A stretch of DNA of 64,000 bases from Chryseobacterium sp. BLS98 (lineage in GTDB: Bacteria; Bacteroidota; Bacteroidia; Flavobacteriales; Weeksellaceae): assembly GCF_001045445.1 (NCBI RefSeq), contig NZ_LFNF01000001.1:62001-126000 (forward strand), in the 5' to 3' direction. The notes beneath the pieces were generated by a model. The model was not told where the DNA came from. It saw only the letters and a list, made by a program, of their open reading frames with translations, and made no database searches. Within the stretch, counting starts at the first letter, position 1, and each line of letters opens with the position of its first letter. This document shows, piece by piece, positions 16,378 to 24,207 of the stretch. Both the position numbers and the translations under genes were made by a program.

Positions 16378-17292
16378 ATGACTTGGGATGAAAAGATCAA
16401 AGATTTTGAAATATTTCTTCGCTTCGAAAGAAATTTTTCAGAAAACACTCTCGATGCCTATATTCGAGACATCAAAAAATTAAAAGATTACGCCGAAGTG
16501 GATCTGGAAAATGTCGGTCCGGACTCTATCGGCTACGAAAATTTACAGGAATATATCTTCAATCTTTCCAAACAGAAGTTCAGTGAAAGATCTCAGGCAA
16601 GATGGATTTCTTCCATAAAAGCTTTCTTCAAGTTTCTTCTTGAAGATGAGTACCGGGAAGACAACCCTGCTTCACTGCTTGAAGGTCCAAAACTGGGATT
16701 ATATCTTCCTGACACTCTAAGCCTGCAGGATATCAATAAGATTATTGCAGCCATTGAGGCAGATTCTGACCTCGGAAAGAGAAATCATTGTATTATTGAG
16801 GTTCTTTACGGATGCGGATTACGTGTTTCGGAACTTATTGACCTTAAAATTTCGAACATTAATTTCAAAGAACAGTACATTAAAGTAAACGGAAAGGGCA
16901 ACAAAACACGTTTCGTTCCTTTGGCCGATTATACTGCTGAACTTTTGGAAACTTACATTAAAGAAGTACGTTCGAAAAACAAGATTAATAAAAAATACGA
17001 AGACACTTTGTTTCTGAATAGCCGCGGCACATCTATGTCCAGAGTGATCGTATTTCTGATCATTAAAGAACTTACAGACAAAGCAGGAGTAAGCAAAAAA
17101 ATATCTCCACATACTTTCAGACATTCTTTTGCAACACACCTTTTACAGAATGGTGCGGACCTTCGCTATATACAGGAAATGCTTGGACATTCCAGCATTA
17201 CCACTACGGAGATCTATACCCATCTGAAGACAGAAGAGCTTCGGGATGTAATTTTGAGTTACCATCCGAGGAATATTAATATTGCTCAATGA
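16378..17292 (+). CDS. xerD: Site-specific tyrosine recombinase XerD/XerC
   Basis: 304 residues. An N-terminal SAM-like core-binding domain (residues 5-90) is followed by the catalytic domain with the complete set R149, K174, H245, R248, H271 and nucleophile Y280 (HTFRHSFATHLLQ; LGHSSITTTEIYTHL). It resolves chromosome dimers at dif with a partner recombinase. The length and the absence of nearby attachment sites or cargo make a housekeeping Xer more likely than a phage integrase. Which Xer it is cannot be settled from the sequence alone; XerD is the usual name for the flavobacterial gene. Confidence 0.93.
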   Translation: MTWDEKIKDFEIFLRFERNFSENTLDAYIRDIKKLKDYAEVDLENVGPDSIGYENLQEYIFNLSKQKFSERSQARWISSIKAFFKFLLEDEYREDNPASLLEGPKLGLYLPDTLSLQDINKIIAAIEADSDLGKRNHCIIEVLYGCGLRVSELIDLKISNINFKEQYIKVNGKGNKTRFVPLADYTAELLETYIKEVRSKNKINKKYEDTLFLNSRGTSMSRVIVFLIIKELTDKAGVSKKISPHTFRHSFATHLLQNGADLRYIQEMLGHSSITTTEIYTHLKTEELRDVILSYHPRNINIAQ

Positions 17293-17332
17293 AACGGAGT
17301 TCCATCTGACTTTTGAAAAATAATTAGAACAG

Positions 17333-17845
17333 ATGAAATTATTGAAATACTGCCCAAGCTGTGGCAAAGAAACCCTGCATTGGGACGGCGAAAAAAAATG
17401 GAGCTGTCCTGAATGTGGTTTTACCCTCTATAATAATGTTGCCGGCGCGGTAGCCGTTGTTATCCGATGTGGTGACGAAATCTACCTTACCAGAAGAAAC
17501 CGTGATCCTAAAAAAGGGAAACTGGACCTGGCAGGAGGCTTTGTAGATCCAAAGGAAAGCGCTGAGGAAACATGTAAAAGAGAACTTTTTGAAGAACTTC
17601 AGCTTGATGTGGATATTTCAAATTTAAAGTATCTGAAAAGTCTTCCAAACATTTACCAATATAAAGAAATTGATTATAATACAATTGATCTCTTTTATGA
17701 GTATAATGTTCCGGAAAAATTTGATGTGAGTCTTGAGCTTTCTGAAATATCAGAGGCAGTCTGGATTCCTTTGAATGAACTAAACCTTAATGATATTGCT
17801 TTCAAGTCTCAGCAGAGATTTTTTAAGGAATATATCAGGAAATAA
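17333..17845 (+). CDS. Nudix hydrolase with N-terminal zinc ribbon
   Basis: 170 residues. C7-x2-C10 and C25-x2-C28 form a zinc ribbon (KYCPSCGKETLHW, WSCPECGF), and the Nudix box spans residues 68-90 (GGFVDPKESAEETCKRELFEEL, all key E residues kept). The layout is like NudC-type or NADH pyrophosphatase-like enzymes but lacks a clear NudC SQPWPFPxS signature, so it may act on other nucleoside diphosphates. Cytosolic. It ends in a bidirectional terminator shared with the convergent haem-binding gene. Confidence 0.9.
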   Translation: MKLLKYCPSCGKETLHWDGEKKWSCPECGFTLYNNVAGAVAVVIRCGDEIYLTRRNRDPKKGKLDLAGGFVDPKESAEETCKRELFEELQLDVDISNLKYLKSLPNIYQYKEIDYNTIDLFYEYNVPEKFDVSLELSEISEAVWIPLNELNLNDIAFKSQQRFFKEYIRK

Positions 17846-17854
17846 TTTTTGTTT

Positions 17855-17884
17855 AAACTCCCGCAGACTTTGTGGGAGTTTTTT
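17855..17884. terminator. Bidirectional terminator
   Basis: AAACTCCCGCA (17855-17865) pairs with TGTGGGAGTTT (17871-17881) around a 5-base loop, with T-runs on both sides. It serves the convergent Nudix and haem-binding genes. Confidence 0.85.
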
Positions 17885-18341
17885 AATAGGTTTTTGATTT
17901 CAGCATTGCTTCAAAATACTGAATCAGCAATGTTCTTTCTGCATCAGAGAGATTGGCTTCTTTGTGATAGACAATGTAACCGGGCATTGGCATCGTCTTG
18001 TTTTGAATGGTCTGGATAGATTTGCTCAGCATACTCTCTTTCAGCTCCTTATTATAAGTTCCCCAGGCAGAAAAATTGAGGTGTTCCCTGCCTTCGTTAA
18101 TATGGCTTTTTACAGACCAGGAAATTGGCGCAAAGTAAGCATATTTAGGATAAACCGTTTCATTGGAATGACAGTCGTAGCAGGCTCCTTTTATCAGTAC
18201 TTTAATCTTTTCCGGGGTCTTTTTTGTATCAACAAAGTTGACGGCTGTATCGACAGGTTTATTTACCCTGTCAATGGGAATAAACTGGATCATTGCAAAA
18301 GCGACCAACGTCCAGAATAATACTTTTTTCAACGTCTTCAT
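17883..18341 (-). CDS. Haem-binding domain protein (PF14376-type)
   Basis: 152 residues. An N-terminal membrane/signal segment (KVLFWTLVAFAMIQFIPI) is followed by CYDCH at residues 54-58, a c-type haem attachment site, and the family block PKYAYFAPISWSVKSHINEGREHLNFSAWG. The protein would carry one covalently bound haem outside the cytoplasm, probably anchored in the inner membrane. Electron partner and role are unknown. It follows the Ig-like lipoprotein by 4 bases, so both are read from one mRNA. Confidence 0.9.
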   Translation of the reverse strand: MKTLKKVLFWTLVAFAMIQFIPIDRVNKPVDTAVNFVDTKKTPEKIKVLIKGACYDCHSNETVYPKYAYFAPISWSVKSHINEGREHLNFSAWGTYNKELKESMLSKSIQTIQNKTMPMPGYIVYHKEANLSDAERTLLIQYFEAMLKSKTY

Positions 18342-18345
18342 ACCA

Positions 18346-20106
18346 CTATTTTACCGGGGTCAGTACTGCATTTCCGGATTCCGACTTCACTTCTTTACTT
18401 ACTTCCTTCTGTACGGTTTCTTTTGGCGTTTCCCCGGCAATAGGAACTTCCGCAGGTTTAGGAACATTTCCTTTAGGATTGTCGAGGGTTCTGGTATCTT
18501 TCAGGTCCCAGTCTTCCTTGGTTTCCCATAGTGGCCGTACAATAGCTTTTTTGTAGAAAACATAGGAATCTTCGGCATAGGTTTCTTTTTCAAAATCAGC
18601 CTCGTCCCAGAATTTATTACCGTTGTTATCCACAAGGATCCGCACGATATATTCGTTCGGTTTCAGAATATCAAATTTTATGCTGTTTCCTTTGGTATAT
18701 CTTGAATAAATAACTTTATCCGAAGCATCCAGAAGCTGGATCCAGTAATTGGTTTCCGGCGCATTTTGAATGGTAAAGGCAAGGCTTCCGAACTGCTCTA
18801 CCTTCTCTACCTCAAAATCAAAACGTTTTGACTGTACATTTTTAGTATAGTAGGATGATACTGTTTCTTTCGGAACTGTAAGCTGGTATTTTTTACCCGC
18901 TACAAAATCTGAATGAATCTGAATCTGATAAGGATCTGTTTCAGATATTTTTGCGGTAAATTCCTGTGTTGTTAAGCTATCGCTTTTTAAAGTCCATTTC
19001 TCAGGACTGATCTTATCGATAATATATCCGGATCTTATCTTAAAATCAGAATTGGGAGCCAGTAGAGGTCCACCATTATCATTTTCAAGATCCATTGCAT
19101 TTTTCTTATTGTATTTATAGAAAACGGAAACCGTATCCTGCTTGCTGCCGGTATCATAACTGAATTTAAGATTTTCAGTCACAGTCTGCCCTACATCGCT
19201 TTTCACAGGATCAAACCATATCTTTACGGTATCGGATTTGGGACGGTGAGTCACTTTGATGTCCTGAAGCTTTTCGTTGATGGATGCCACTTTTACATTC
19301 TCAGGATTGCCTTCAAATGTCATGATAACTCCTCCCGGACTTTCTTTCATTTCAACATACTTCAAAGGCTTTTTGGAAGGATATACTTTGAGGTTTAATC
19401 CCGAAACAGACTTTTCAACATCTACAGGTTCTTTTTGAAATCCTATTTTTTCTTTTCCCGGATCATAGATGGAATTACCGTTCTCATCTTCAAAGGCAAT
19501 AATTTTGTACTTTCCGGGGGTAAGGTAATTAAGCTCGTAATAGCCATCCTCATCCACTTTTGTAATATAGTAAGGCTTCTGCTTGTAGTTAATGGTATCC
19601 TTTATCTGGTAGAGACCCACAACCAGTTTATTTTCTCCTTCTTTCTTTTTAATGGCTACCGCATCTGATATTTCACCGCTTATATAAAGGTCATCCAGCT
19701 TATCTCCTGTTGAAAACGCAAAATTGAAATAACGCAGAATATTAGATTCATTATTATCAGCAATGGAATTCCCAAAATTGAAATTGTAAGTAGTATTCGC
19801 CTGAAGGGTATCTTCCCATTGAATCATTACATACTTATTAGCAATATTGGAAGGAAGAATCCGCTTTATATTTTTGATAGGCGGAGATATGATCAGGTTC
19901 TTATTAATATCCTTTAAGGTAATATATTCGTCAAAATCCAATCTGAGCTCACGGATATCTCTTTTCACGTTAACTCTTGTGGTATCGATATTCGAGCTTA
20001 AAAATTTTGGAGCGATGGTGTCTTTAGGACCACCGACAGGGGCTCCTACTCTTGCGCATGAATGGGCAAGAAAACAGATGACGAATAATAGAAGAAGTCT
20101 TTTCAT
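18346..20106 (-). CDS. Large lipoprotein with Bacteroidota Ig-like domains
   Basis: 586 residues. The lipoprotein signal peptide ends at the lipobox C17 (LLLFVICFLAHSC). RVGAPVGGPKDTIAPKFLSSNID and the following about 90 residues match the SbsA-type Ig-like (Big_5) start seen in Bacteroidota proteins that begin with GxPxGGPKDxxxP. Further beta-sandwich repeats follow (YELNYLTPGKYKIIAFEDENGNSIYDPGKE near 190-220; FDILKPNEYIVRILVDNNGNKFWD near 490-520), two of which hold DxNxNxxxD loops that may bind calcium. The C-terminal 60 residues are P/E/V-rich and low in complexity. It is likely outer-membrane anchored; function unknown. Confidence 0.88.
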   Translation of the reverse strand: MKRLLLLFVICFLAHSCARVGAPVGGPKDTIAPKFLSSNIDTTRVNVKRDIRELRLDFDEYITLKDINKNLIISPPIKNIKRILPSNIANKYVMIQWEDTLQANTTYNFNFGNSIADNNESNILRYFNFAFSTGDKLDDLYISGEISDAVAIKKKEGENKLVVGLYQIKDTINYKQKPYYITKVDEDGYYELNYLTPGKYKIIAFEDENGNSIYDPGKEKIGFQKEPVDVEKSVSGLNLKVYPSKKPLKYVEMKESPGGVIMTFEGNPENVKVASINEKLQDIKVTHRPKSDTVKIWFDPVKSDVGQTVTENLKFSYDTGSKQDTVSVFYKYNKKNAMDLENDNGGPLLAPNSDFKIRSGYIIDKISPEKWTLKSDSLTTQEFTAKISETDPYQIQIHSDFVAGKKYQLTVPKETVSSYYTKNVQSKRFDFEVEKVEQFGSLAFTIQNAPETNYWIQLLDASDKVIYSRYTKGNSIKFDILKPNEYIVRILVDNNGNKFWDEADFEKETYAEDSYVFYKKAIVRPLWETKEDWDLKDTRTLDNPKGNVPKPAEVPIAGETPKETVQKEVSKEVKSESGNAVLTPVK

Positions 20107-20129
20107 AGATGTTTAAGCAAAATTAAACA

Positions 20130-21392
20130 TTATTCTCCAAAAACTTCATGTCCGGCATTCAAAGTATCTTTATTGTCGTTCATTACACTGTGCAGTTTAT
20201 CTTTCTGAGCAGGAAAATCCTCGAATAACCCTGATAAAGCAAGGGCTGTATATACTTTACCTGAATATTTATTTCCAATGGCTACGATTGTTACTTTAGA
20301 CTTCAGAAGATGGGCAAAAACTGAATTGGATCCGTGCCACCAGCCGTTGTGATAAGTAAGCTTCTCCCCGTTGTCAAAGATTTTCATCCTGAAACCAAGT
20401 CCGTAATTATTCATTCCTGCTTTTTCATTGCTGTAAGGTGTGAAAACCATCTGCATGAGATCAGGCTTTAAAAATTCTTTTGAAAACATAGCCTTTGAGA
20501 AATTATAAAGATCTCTCGGCGTAGTATATACATTTTTATCTCCATAAATAAGATCAAGCCTGTCCAGAGGATACAGCCTGTTTCCGCCGTAATAAAAAGA
20601 CTGGGCAGCTGTAGGTATATCTTTTTCCTGGAAAATATAGGTATGTTCCATTTTTAAAGGTTTGAACACCATCTCCTGCATGGCCTGCGGAAACGGGGTT
20701 TTCGTGATCTTCTCTATGAGTAAAGCTAACATCGCAAAGTTGGTATTGCAATACATAAAACCGGTGTCCGTATCTCTTGCCAGCTCAGGTTTATATTTGA
20801 TGATCATATTCAGAATATCCTGATTGGTAATAAAAGCCTTTGAAAGCTCTGCCGGGGCCGGTTGTATTTTAGCGATAAAATATTCGTATTTCGGAAGACC
20901 GCTTCTCTGGTCAAGTAGGGTCTGTACAGTAACATTCGGATATGGAAATCCCGGAAAATACTGGGTAAGATGGTCGGTCAGTTTAATCTTTCCGGCTTCT
21001 ACCAATTTCATCATGGCCATTGCCGTCAATGTTTTCGAAACGGAAGCTACATGCAGCGGTGTATTTTTATCAATCTGCATCTGGTTTCCTTCTCTACCGA
21101 AACCTCTGTAGTTTTCGTACAGGATTTCATCTCCTTTTGCAACAAGAATTCCTCCGCTAAGGTCGCCTCCTTCCCAGATCTTTTTATAATATTGATCAAT
21201 GTATCCTGTGAGTATTCCTTTATCTCCAAGCTGGCTGTCTTCCTTGGTAAAAACATTGCTCAGATCTACGTTTCCATAATTCGGAAGATTGGTTGGGTTT
21301 TCAGCTGACACTTGTTTACCATCAGCATTTTTTTTACAGGAAATCAGGGATAAAAAAACAGTTACAATAAGTATAAAATTACGCGTCGTCAT
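20130..21392 (-). CDS. Serine hydrolase, class C beta-lactamase family lipoprotein
   Basis: 420 residues from the ATG at 21392; a TTG three codons earlier is possible. The lipoprotein signal (FILIVTVFLSLISC) places it in the envelope. The serine nucleophile motif SVSK (ASVSKTLTAM) is near residue 120, YCN (FMYCNTNFAML) near residue 220, and the third-motif HNG (YHNGWWHGS) near residue 360. This is the penicillin-binding-protein/AmpC-type fold used by peptidases and esterases; a true beta-lactamase is unlikely. It follows the Ig-like gene upstream on the strand with a 23-base gap. Substrate is unknown. Confidence 0.9.
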   Translation of the reverse strand: MTTRNFILIVTVFLSLISCKKNADGKQVSAENPTNLPNYGNVDLSNVFTKEDSQLGDKGILTGYIDQYYKKIWEGGDLSGGILVAKGDEILYENYRGFGREGNQMQIDKNTPLHVASVSKTLTAMAMMKLVEAGKIKLTDHLTQYFPGFPYPNVTVQTLLDQRSGLPKYEYFIAKIQPAPAELSKAFITNQDILNMIIKYKPELARDTDTGFMYCNTNFAMLALLIEKITKTPFPQAMQEMVFKPLKMEHTYIFQEKDIPTAAQSFYYGGNRLYPLDRLDLIYGDKNVYTTPRDLYNFSKAMFSKEFLKPDLMQMVFTPYSNEKAGMNNYGLGFRMKIFDNGEKLTYHNGWWHGSNSVFAHLLKSKVTIVAIGNKYSGKVYTALALSGLFEDFPAQKDKLHSVMNDNKDTLNAGHEVFGE

Positions 21393-21503
21393 GAGTATCA
21401 AAAAATGAGTGGCAATTTAATAAAACTCAAAATAAATTCTCAGTCCGAAGCTTACATTATGAATTATTTAACATAAAAAAGTGGAAATGGAAAATAATGG
21501 GTG

Positions 21504-21605
21504 GACGAAAAGGCAAAATCGCGAAAAGGTAAAGACTGAGAAGTTAGTAAAAACTAAAGGGCAATAAGCTGCTCCGCTATTTTGCCCTTTTATCTTTTTG
21601 CCTCG
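21504..21605. repeat. Imperfect palindromic intergenic repeat, GGCAAAAAG type
   Basis: The left arm carries ACGAAAAGGCAAAATCGCG and the right arm, read on the other strand, AACGAGGCAAAAAGATAAA. An inner stem AAAGGGCAA/TTGCCCTTT (21557-21591) could also terminate the minus-strand dehydrogenase gene. The composition matches the repeat at 24.07-24.20 kb, so it is a dispersed element rather than unique spacer. Confidence 0.55.
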
Positions 21606-22535
21606 TTAACAGTATGAGTCTATTATTTTATCTACAATCACCTGTGCCAGTTTTTCTTTACTTTGATGGGTCCATCCGGCAATATGCGGCGTTACGATTG
21701 CTTTATCGGATTCCAGGAGGTATTTCAGATCTTCATTTTCTGTTTCCAGATTTTCGAAAGAAGATTTTTCATATTCCAGGACGTCAAGACATGCTGCTTT
21801 TACTTTTCCTGACTTCAAAGCCTCAACTAAAGATTTAGTTTCAACATTTTTTCCTCTTGCTGTATTCACAAAGTAAAAGTCTTTTTTCATATCTGAAATA
21901 AACTTTTCATCTATAAGATAATGGGTTTCGGAAGTGAGCGGAATATGTAAGCTTAGGATATCCGCAGACCGCTTCAAATCGTCCAGGCTAACCTGCGCAG
22001 CATATTCATCGGAAATTCCGGGAAGAATATCATGAAAAATAACTTTACAGCCAAATCCTGAAAATCTTTTCGCCGTAGCCTTTCCCATGTTACCATATCC
22101 TATAAGGCCAACTGTTTTTCCCAGAAGTTCATCTCCTCTATTTTCTTCACGAAGCCAAATTCCGTTTTTCACTTCCTGTGAAGCTATAAAAAGACGGTTC
22201 ATGAGGATCAACAGCATTCCTACCACATGTTCTGCTACTGAATCCCTGTTGCCTTCAGGAGAATTAATCAACTGAATTCCCAGCTGCTCAGCAACAGGAA
22301 TATCAATATTTTCCATTCCTGCTCCTACTCTTGCAATAAATTTGAGATTTTTCCCTTTCTCCAGAAAGTTTTTATCCAAAGGAATCCTGCTTCTGATGAT
22401 AATTCCGTCATAGTGTTGAATTTTTTGGCAAACCTCATCGTAGGAAGATGTAAAATCCTCTTCCAGTACAAAATTTTTAGCCAAAAGCTGTTCTGTAATG
22501 AGAGGATGGTTTTTATCTAAAAGGAGAATTTTCAT
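21606..22535 (-). CDS. D-isomer 2-hydroxyacid dehydrogenase
   Basis: 309 residues from the ATG at 22535; a GTG at 22547 is a less likely start. NAD-binding GLIGYGNMGKATAKRF is near residue 143, the catalytic R region is VNTARGKNVETKSLV, and the catalytic histidine is in TPHIAGWTHQSKEKL. The N-terminal catalytic half has IIIRSRIPLD and FIARVGAGMENID, as in 3-phosphoglycerate dehydrogenases. There is no ACT domain, so it is either a short SerA or another 2-hydroxyacid dehydrogenase. Cytosolic. Repeat-rich spacers flank it on both sides. Confidence 0.9.
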   Translation of the reverse strand: MKILLLDKNHPLITEQLLAKNFVLEEDFTSSYDEVCQKIQHYDGIIIRSRIPLDKNFLEKGKNLKFIARVGAGMENIDIPVAEQLGIQLINSPEGNRDSVAEHVVGMLLILMNRLFIASQEVKNGIWLREENRGDELLGKTVGLIGYGNMGKATAKRFSGFGCKVIFHDILPGISDEYAAQVSLDDLKRSADILSLHIPLTSETHYLIDEKFISDMKKDFYFVNTARGKNVETKSLVEALKSGKVKAACLDVLEYEKSSFENLETENEDLKYLLESDKAIVTPHIAGWTHQSKEKLAQVIVDKIIDSYC

Positions 22536-22565
22536 TTTTTTTAACACTAATGATACCGATATATA

Positions 22566-22655
22566 TTCTTTAACGCAAAAAACGCAAAGATTTACTTAAA
22601 TACCTGCTGTTTTTAGGATCACAAAGGCACTAACGTTTAGCAAAGGCGAATCGAT
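22566..22655. repeat. Repeat-like spacer with AACGCAAA and AAAGGC units
   Basis: The spacer between the thioesterase and the dehydrogenase holds AACGCAAAAAACGCAAAG and, after a short gap, CAAAGGCACTAACG and CAAAGGCGAATCG. The wording resembles the two palindromic repeats nearby, but I see only direct units and no paired arm. Confidence 0.35.
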
Positions 22656-23207
22656 TTATTTTTTGTCTTTCTTGGATTCCTTTGTCTCCTCCGGCTCCTG
22701 GAATAATTTTTTAAGTTCTACCGATTCAAGAGGCTTCATTCTTCCCGAAAGGATCAGTGACAGCTCTTTTCTTCTGAAAGCAGCAGCATGTCTCAGCTTT
22801 TCTTCCTCTGTTTCCGGGATCATATCCGGGATCGGAATAGGACGGTTGAATTCGTCTACCGCCACGAAAGTATAAATTCCTTCGTTGGTATGAACTTTTT
22901 TCTGGTTGATGGGATCATCCAGCCATACATCTACATATACTTCCATTGATGTAGAAAATGCTCTTGAAACTTTGGACTCCAGAACTACCACTCCACCTTC
23001 AGGGATCGGATGATTGAAAGAAACGTGATTTACAGATGCTGTTACTACTCTTCTTTCACAGTGTCTGGCCGCAGAAATGGAAGCACAACGGTCCATTTTT
23101 GCCAGAAGTTCACCTCCGAAAAGGTTTCTTAATGAGTTGGTTTCGTTCGGAAGAACAATATTAGTCATAATGGTCAGGGATTCTGACGCTTTTTTTACTT
23201 TTGCCAT
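22656..23207 (-). CDS. Acyl-CoA thioesterase, hotdog fold
   Basis: 183 residues. MTNIVLPNETNSLRNLFGGELLAKMDRCASISAARHC followed by TASVNHVSFNHPIPEGGVVVLESKVSRAF is the acyl-CoA thioesterase (YciA/BFIT) pattern, with the catalytic N/D-type residues in the first half. It would hydrolyse acyl-CoA to fatty acid and CoA in the cytosol. The C-terminal 30 residues are charged, without a second hotdog domain. Its start lies 13 bases inside the end of the upstream HU-CCDC81 gene, so the two are translationally coupled. Confidence 0.91.
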   Translation of the reverse strand: MAKVKKASESLTIMTNIVLPNETNSLRNLFGGELLAKMDRCASISAARHCERRVVTASVNHVSFNHPIPEGGVVVLESKVSRAFSTSMEVYVDVWLDDPINQKKVHTNEGIYTFVAVDEFNRPIPIPDMIPETEEEKLRHAAAFRRKELSLILSGRMKPLESVELKKLFQEPEETKESKKDKK

Positions 23208-23947
23208 TGAGTCTTAGTGTTGTTTTGAACTGCCGGAGCGGATTTAATGTCTTTTGCGGCCGGTTTTGACAGGGAATCTTTTTTCAGGGAATCGGAAACA
23301 GCTTCTTCCGGGTTGTGAACCATTACTTTTATGGTGTCTTTTACAATTCGGTGTGTTGAAGTCTGCACAGAAACATTATCAAAAGATTTCTTTCCGAATA
23401 AAAGCTCTTTTTGGGTAAACGCCAGATACAGAATTCCCAAAACAGGAATAACGAGAAGGAAAATCCAAAGAACAGATTTTTTTAACTTATAATCTTTCTC
23501 CCTGCTTTCTGTAGCGCTAACCTTTTCACCGTTATTGATATCCGAGAGCCTGATCTCTTCAAGCCCATAGAAATCCGGATGTCCTGACTCTATTCTTTTC
23601 CCTTTAAAATGGGTTTTATCATCTTCAATATGAACTGTCCCAAGATTCTGAATTTCCAGAAACTGATCTGCCTGAAGCTTCTTTTTCCAAAAATCGGTCT
23701 GAATTTTCAGATCGCTTCTGGAAGCCTCTAAAGACATCTGCTTTTCTCCTGCTATAAAAGCTGCCAGATCATCAGACTGTATTTCATAATCCACAGCAAA
23801 AACAATTTCACTTGCAGGCGGAAGGATGCTTCCGTTCTCGGAATTGATAATTGCTTTGGAATTTTTAAGCGAAAACACACCGAAGCCCGGAACCGTCACA
23901 GTTCCAAATTGTTTCAGATATTCTAAAATGTAAGCTGAAATATTCAT
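23195..23947 (-). CDS. HU-CCDC81-like domain membrane protein
   Basis: 250 residues. Residues 1-60 (ISAYILEYLKQFGTVTVPGFGVFSLKNSKAIINSENGSILPP) match the first bacterial CCDC81-like HU domain, and residues 65-140 fit the second (SLEASRSDLKIQTDFWKKKL, then FLEIQNLGTVHIE). One membrane helix follows near 160-178 (SVLWIFLLVIPVLGILYLAF), then a low-complexity periplasmic tail rich in S, K and P. HU-like CCDC81 domains are proposed to link cytoplasmic factors or DNA to the envelope in Bacteroidota. The tail has no SPOR domain. A TAAATTTG box ends 7 bases before the ATG. Confidence 0.82.
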   Translation of the reverse strand: MNISAYILEYLKQFGTVTVPGFGVFSLKNSKAIINSENGSILPPASEIVFAVDYEIQSDDLAAFIAGEKQMSLEASRSDLKIQTDFWKKKLQADQFLEIQNLGTVHIEDDKTHFKGKRIESGHPDFYGLEEIRLSDINNGEKVSATESREKDYKLKKSVLWIFLLVIPVLGILYLAFTQKELLFGKKSFDNVSVQTSTHRIVKDTIKVMVHNPEEAVSDSLKKDSLSKPAAKDIKSAPAVQNNTKTQWQK

Positions 23948-23954
23948 TTGGCAG

Positions 23955-23962
23955 CAAATTTA
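23955..23962 (-). promoter_or_regulatory. Promoter -7 box abutting HU-CCDC81 gene start
   Basis: TAAATTTG on the minus strand, then 7 bases, then the ATG. It implies a very short or absent 5' untranslated region. Confidence 0.45.
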
Positions 23963-24068
23963 TAATTTTTTCGTGACTTTTGGAGACATTTATCGGATAT
24001 AAAAAAGACTGCCGGAACAGTCTTTTGATTATTCCACACTAAAACAGGAATAGTATTATTTAAACTTT

Positions 24069-24198
24069 GGCGAAAAGGCGAAAAGACTAAATAGCCAAAC
24101 TGCATAAGCAAAGAAAGCTGAGAAAGTAAATTAAGCTAATGAATTTATTCTTCTACCTTTTAGCAAATTTGCCTTTTCACTTTTTAGTCTTTTTGCCA
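24069..24198. repeat. Imperfect palindromic intergenic repeat, GGCGAAAAG type
   Basis: The left arm reads GGCGAAAAGGCGAAAAGAC and the right arm on the opposite strand GGCAAAAAGACTAAAAAGTG; both share the GGCrAAAAG and AAAAGACTAAA modules. It fills most of the 260-base gap between the thiamine receptor and the HU-CCDC81 gene. The rest of that gap (23963-24068) shows a short GACTG..CAGTC hairpin and nothing else. Confidence 0.6.
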
Positions 24199-24207
24199 TC
24201 TTAGCAT

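Noticed and set aside
16378..17292. Mobile-element integrase
   Set aside because: All features fit chromosomal Xer; no attachment repeats, cargo genes or tRNA are adjacent.
20130..21392. Beta-lactamase resistance gene
   Set aside because: The motifs are of the broad serine hydrolase family and the protein is a lipoprotein; nothing indicates antibiotic hydrolysis.
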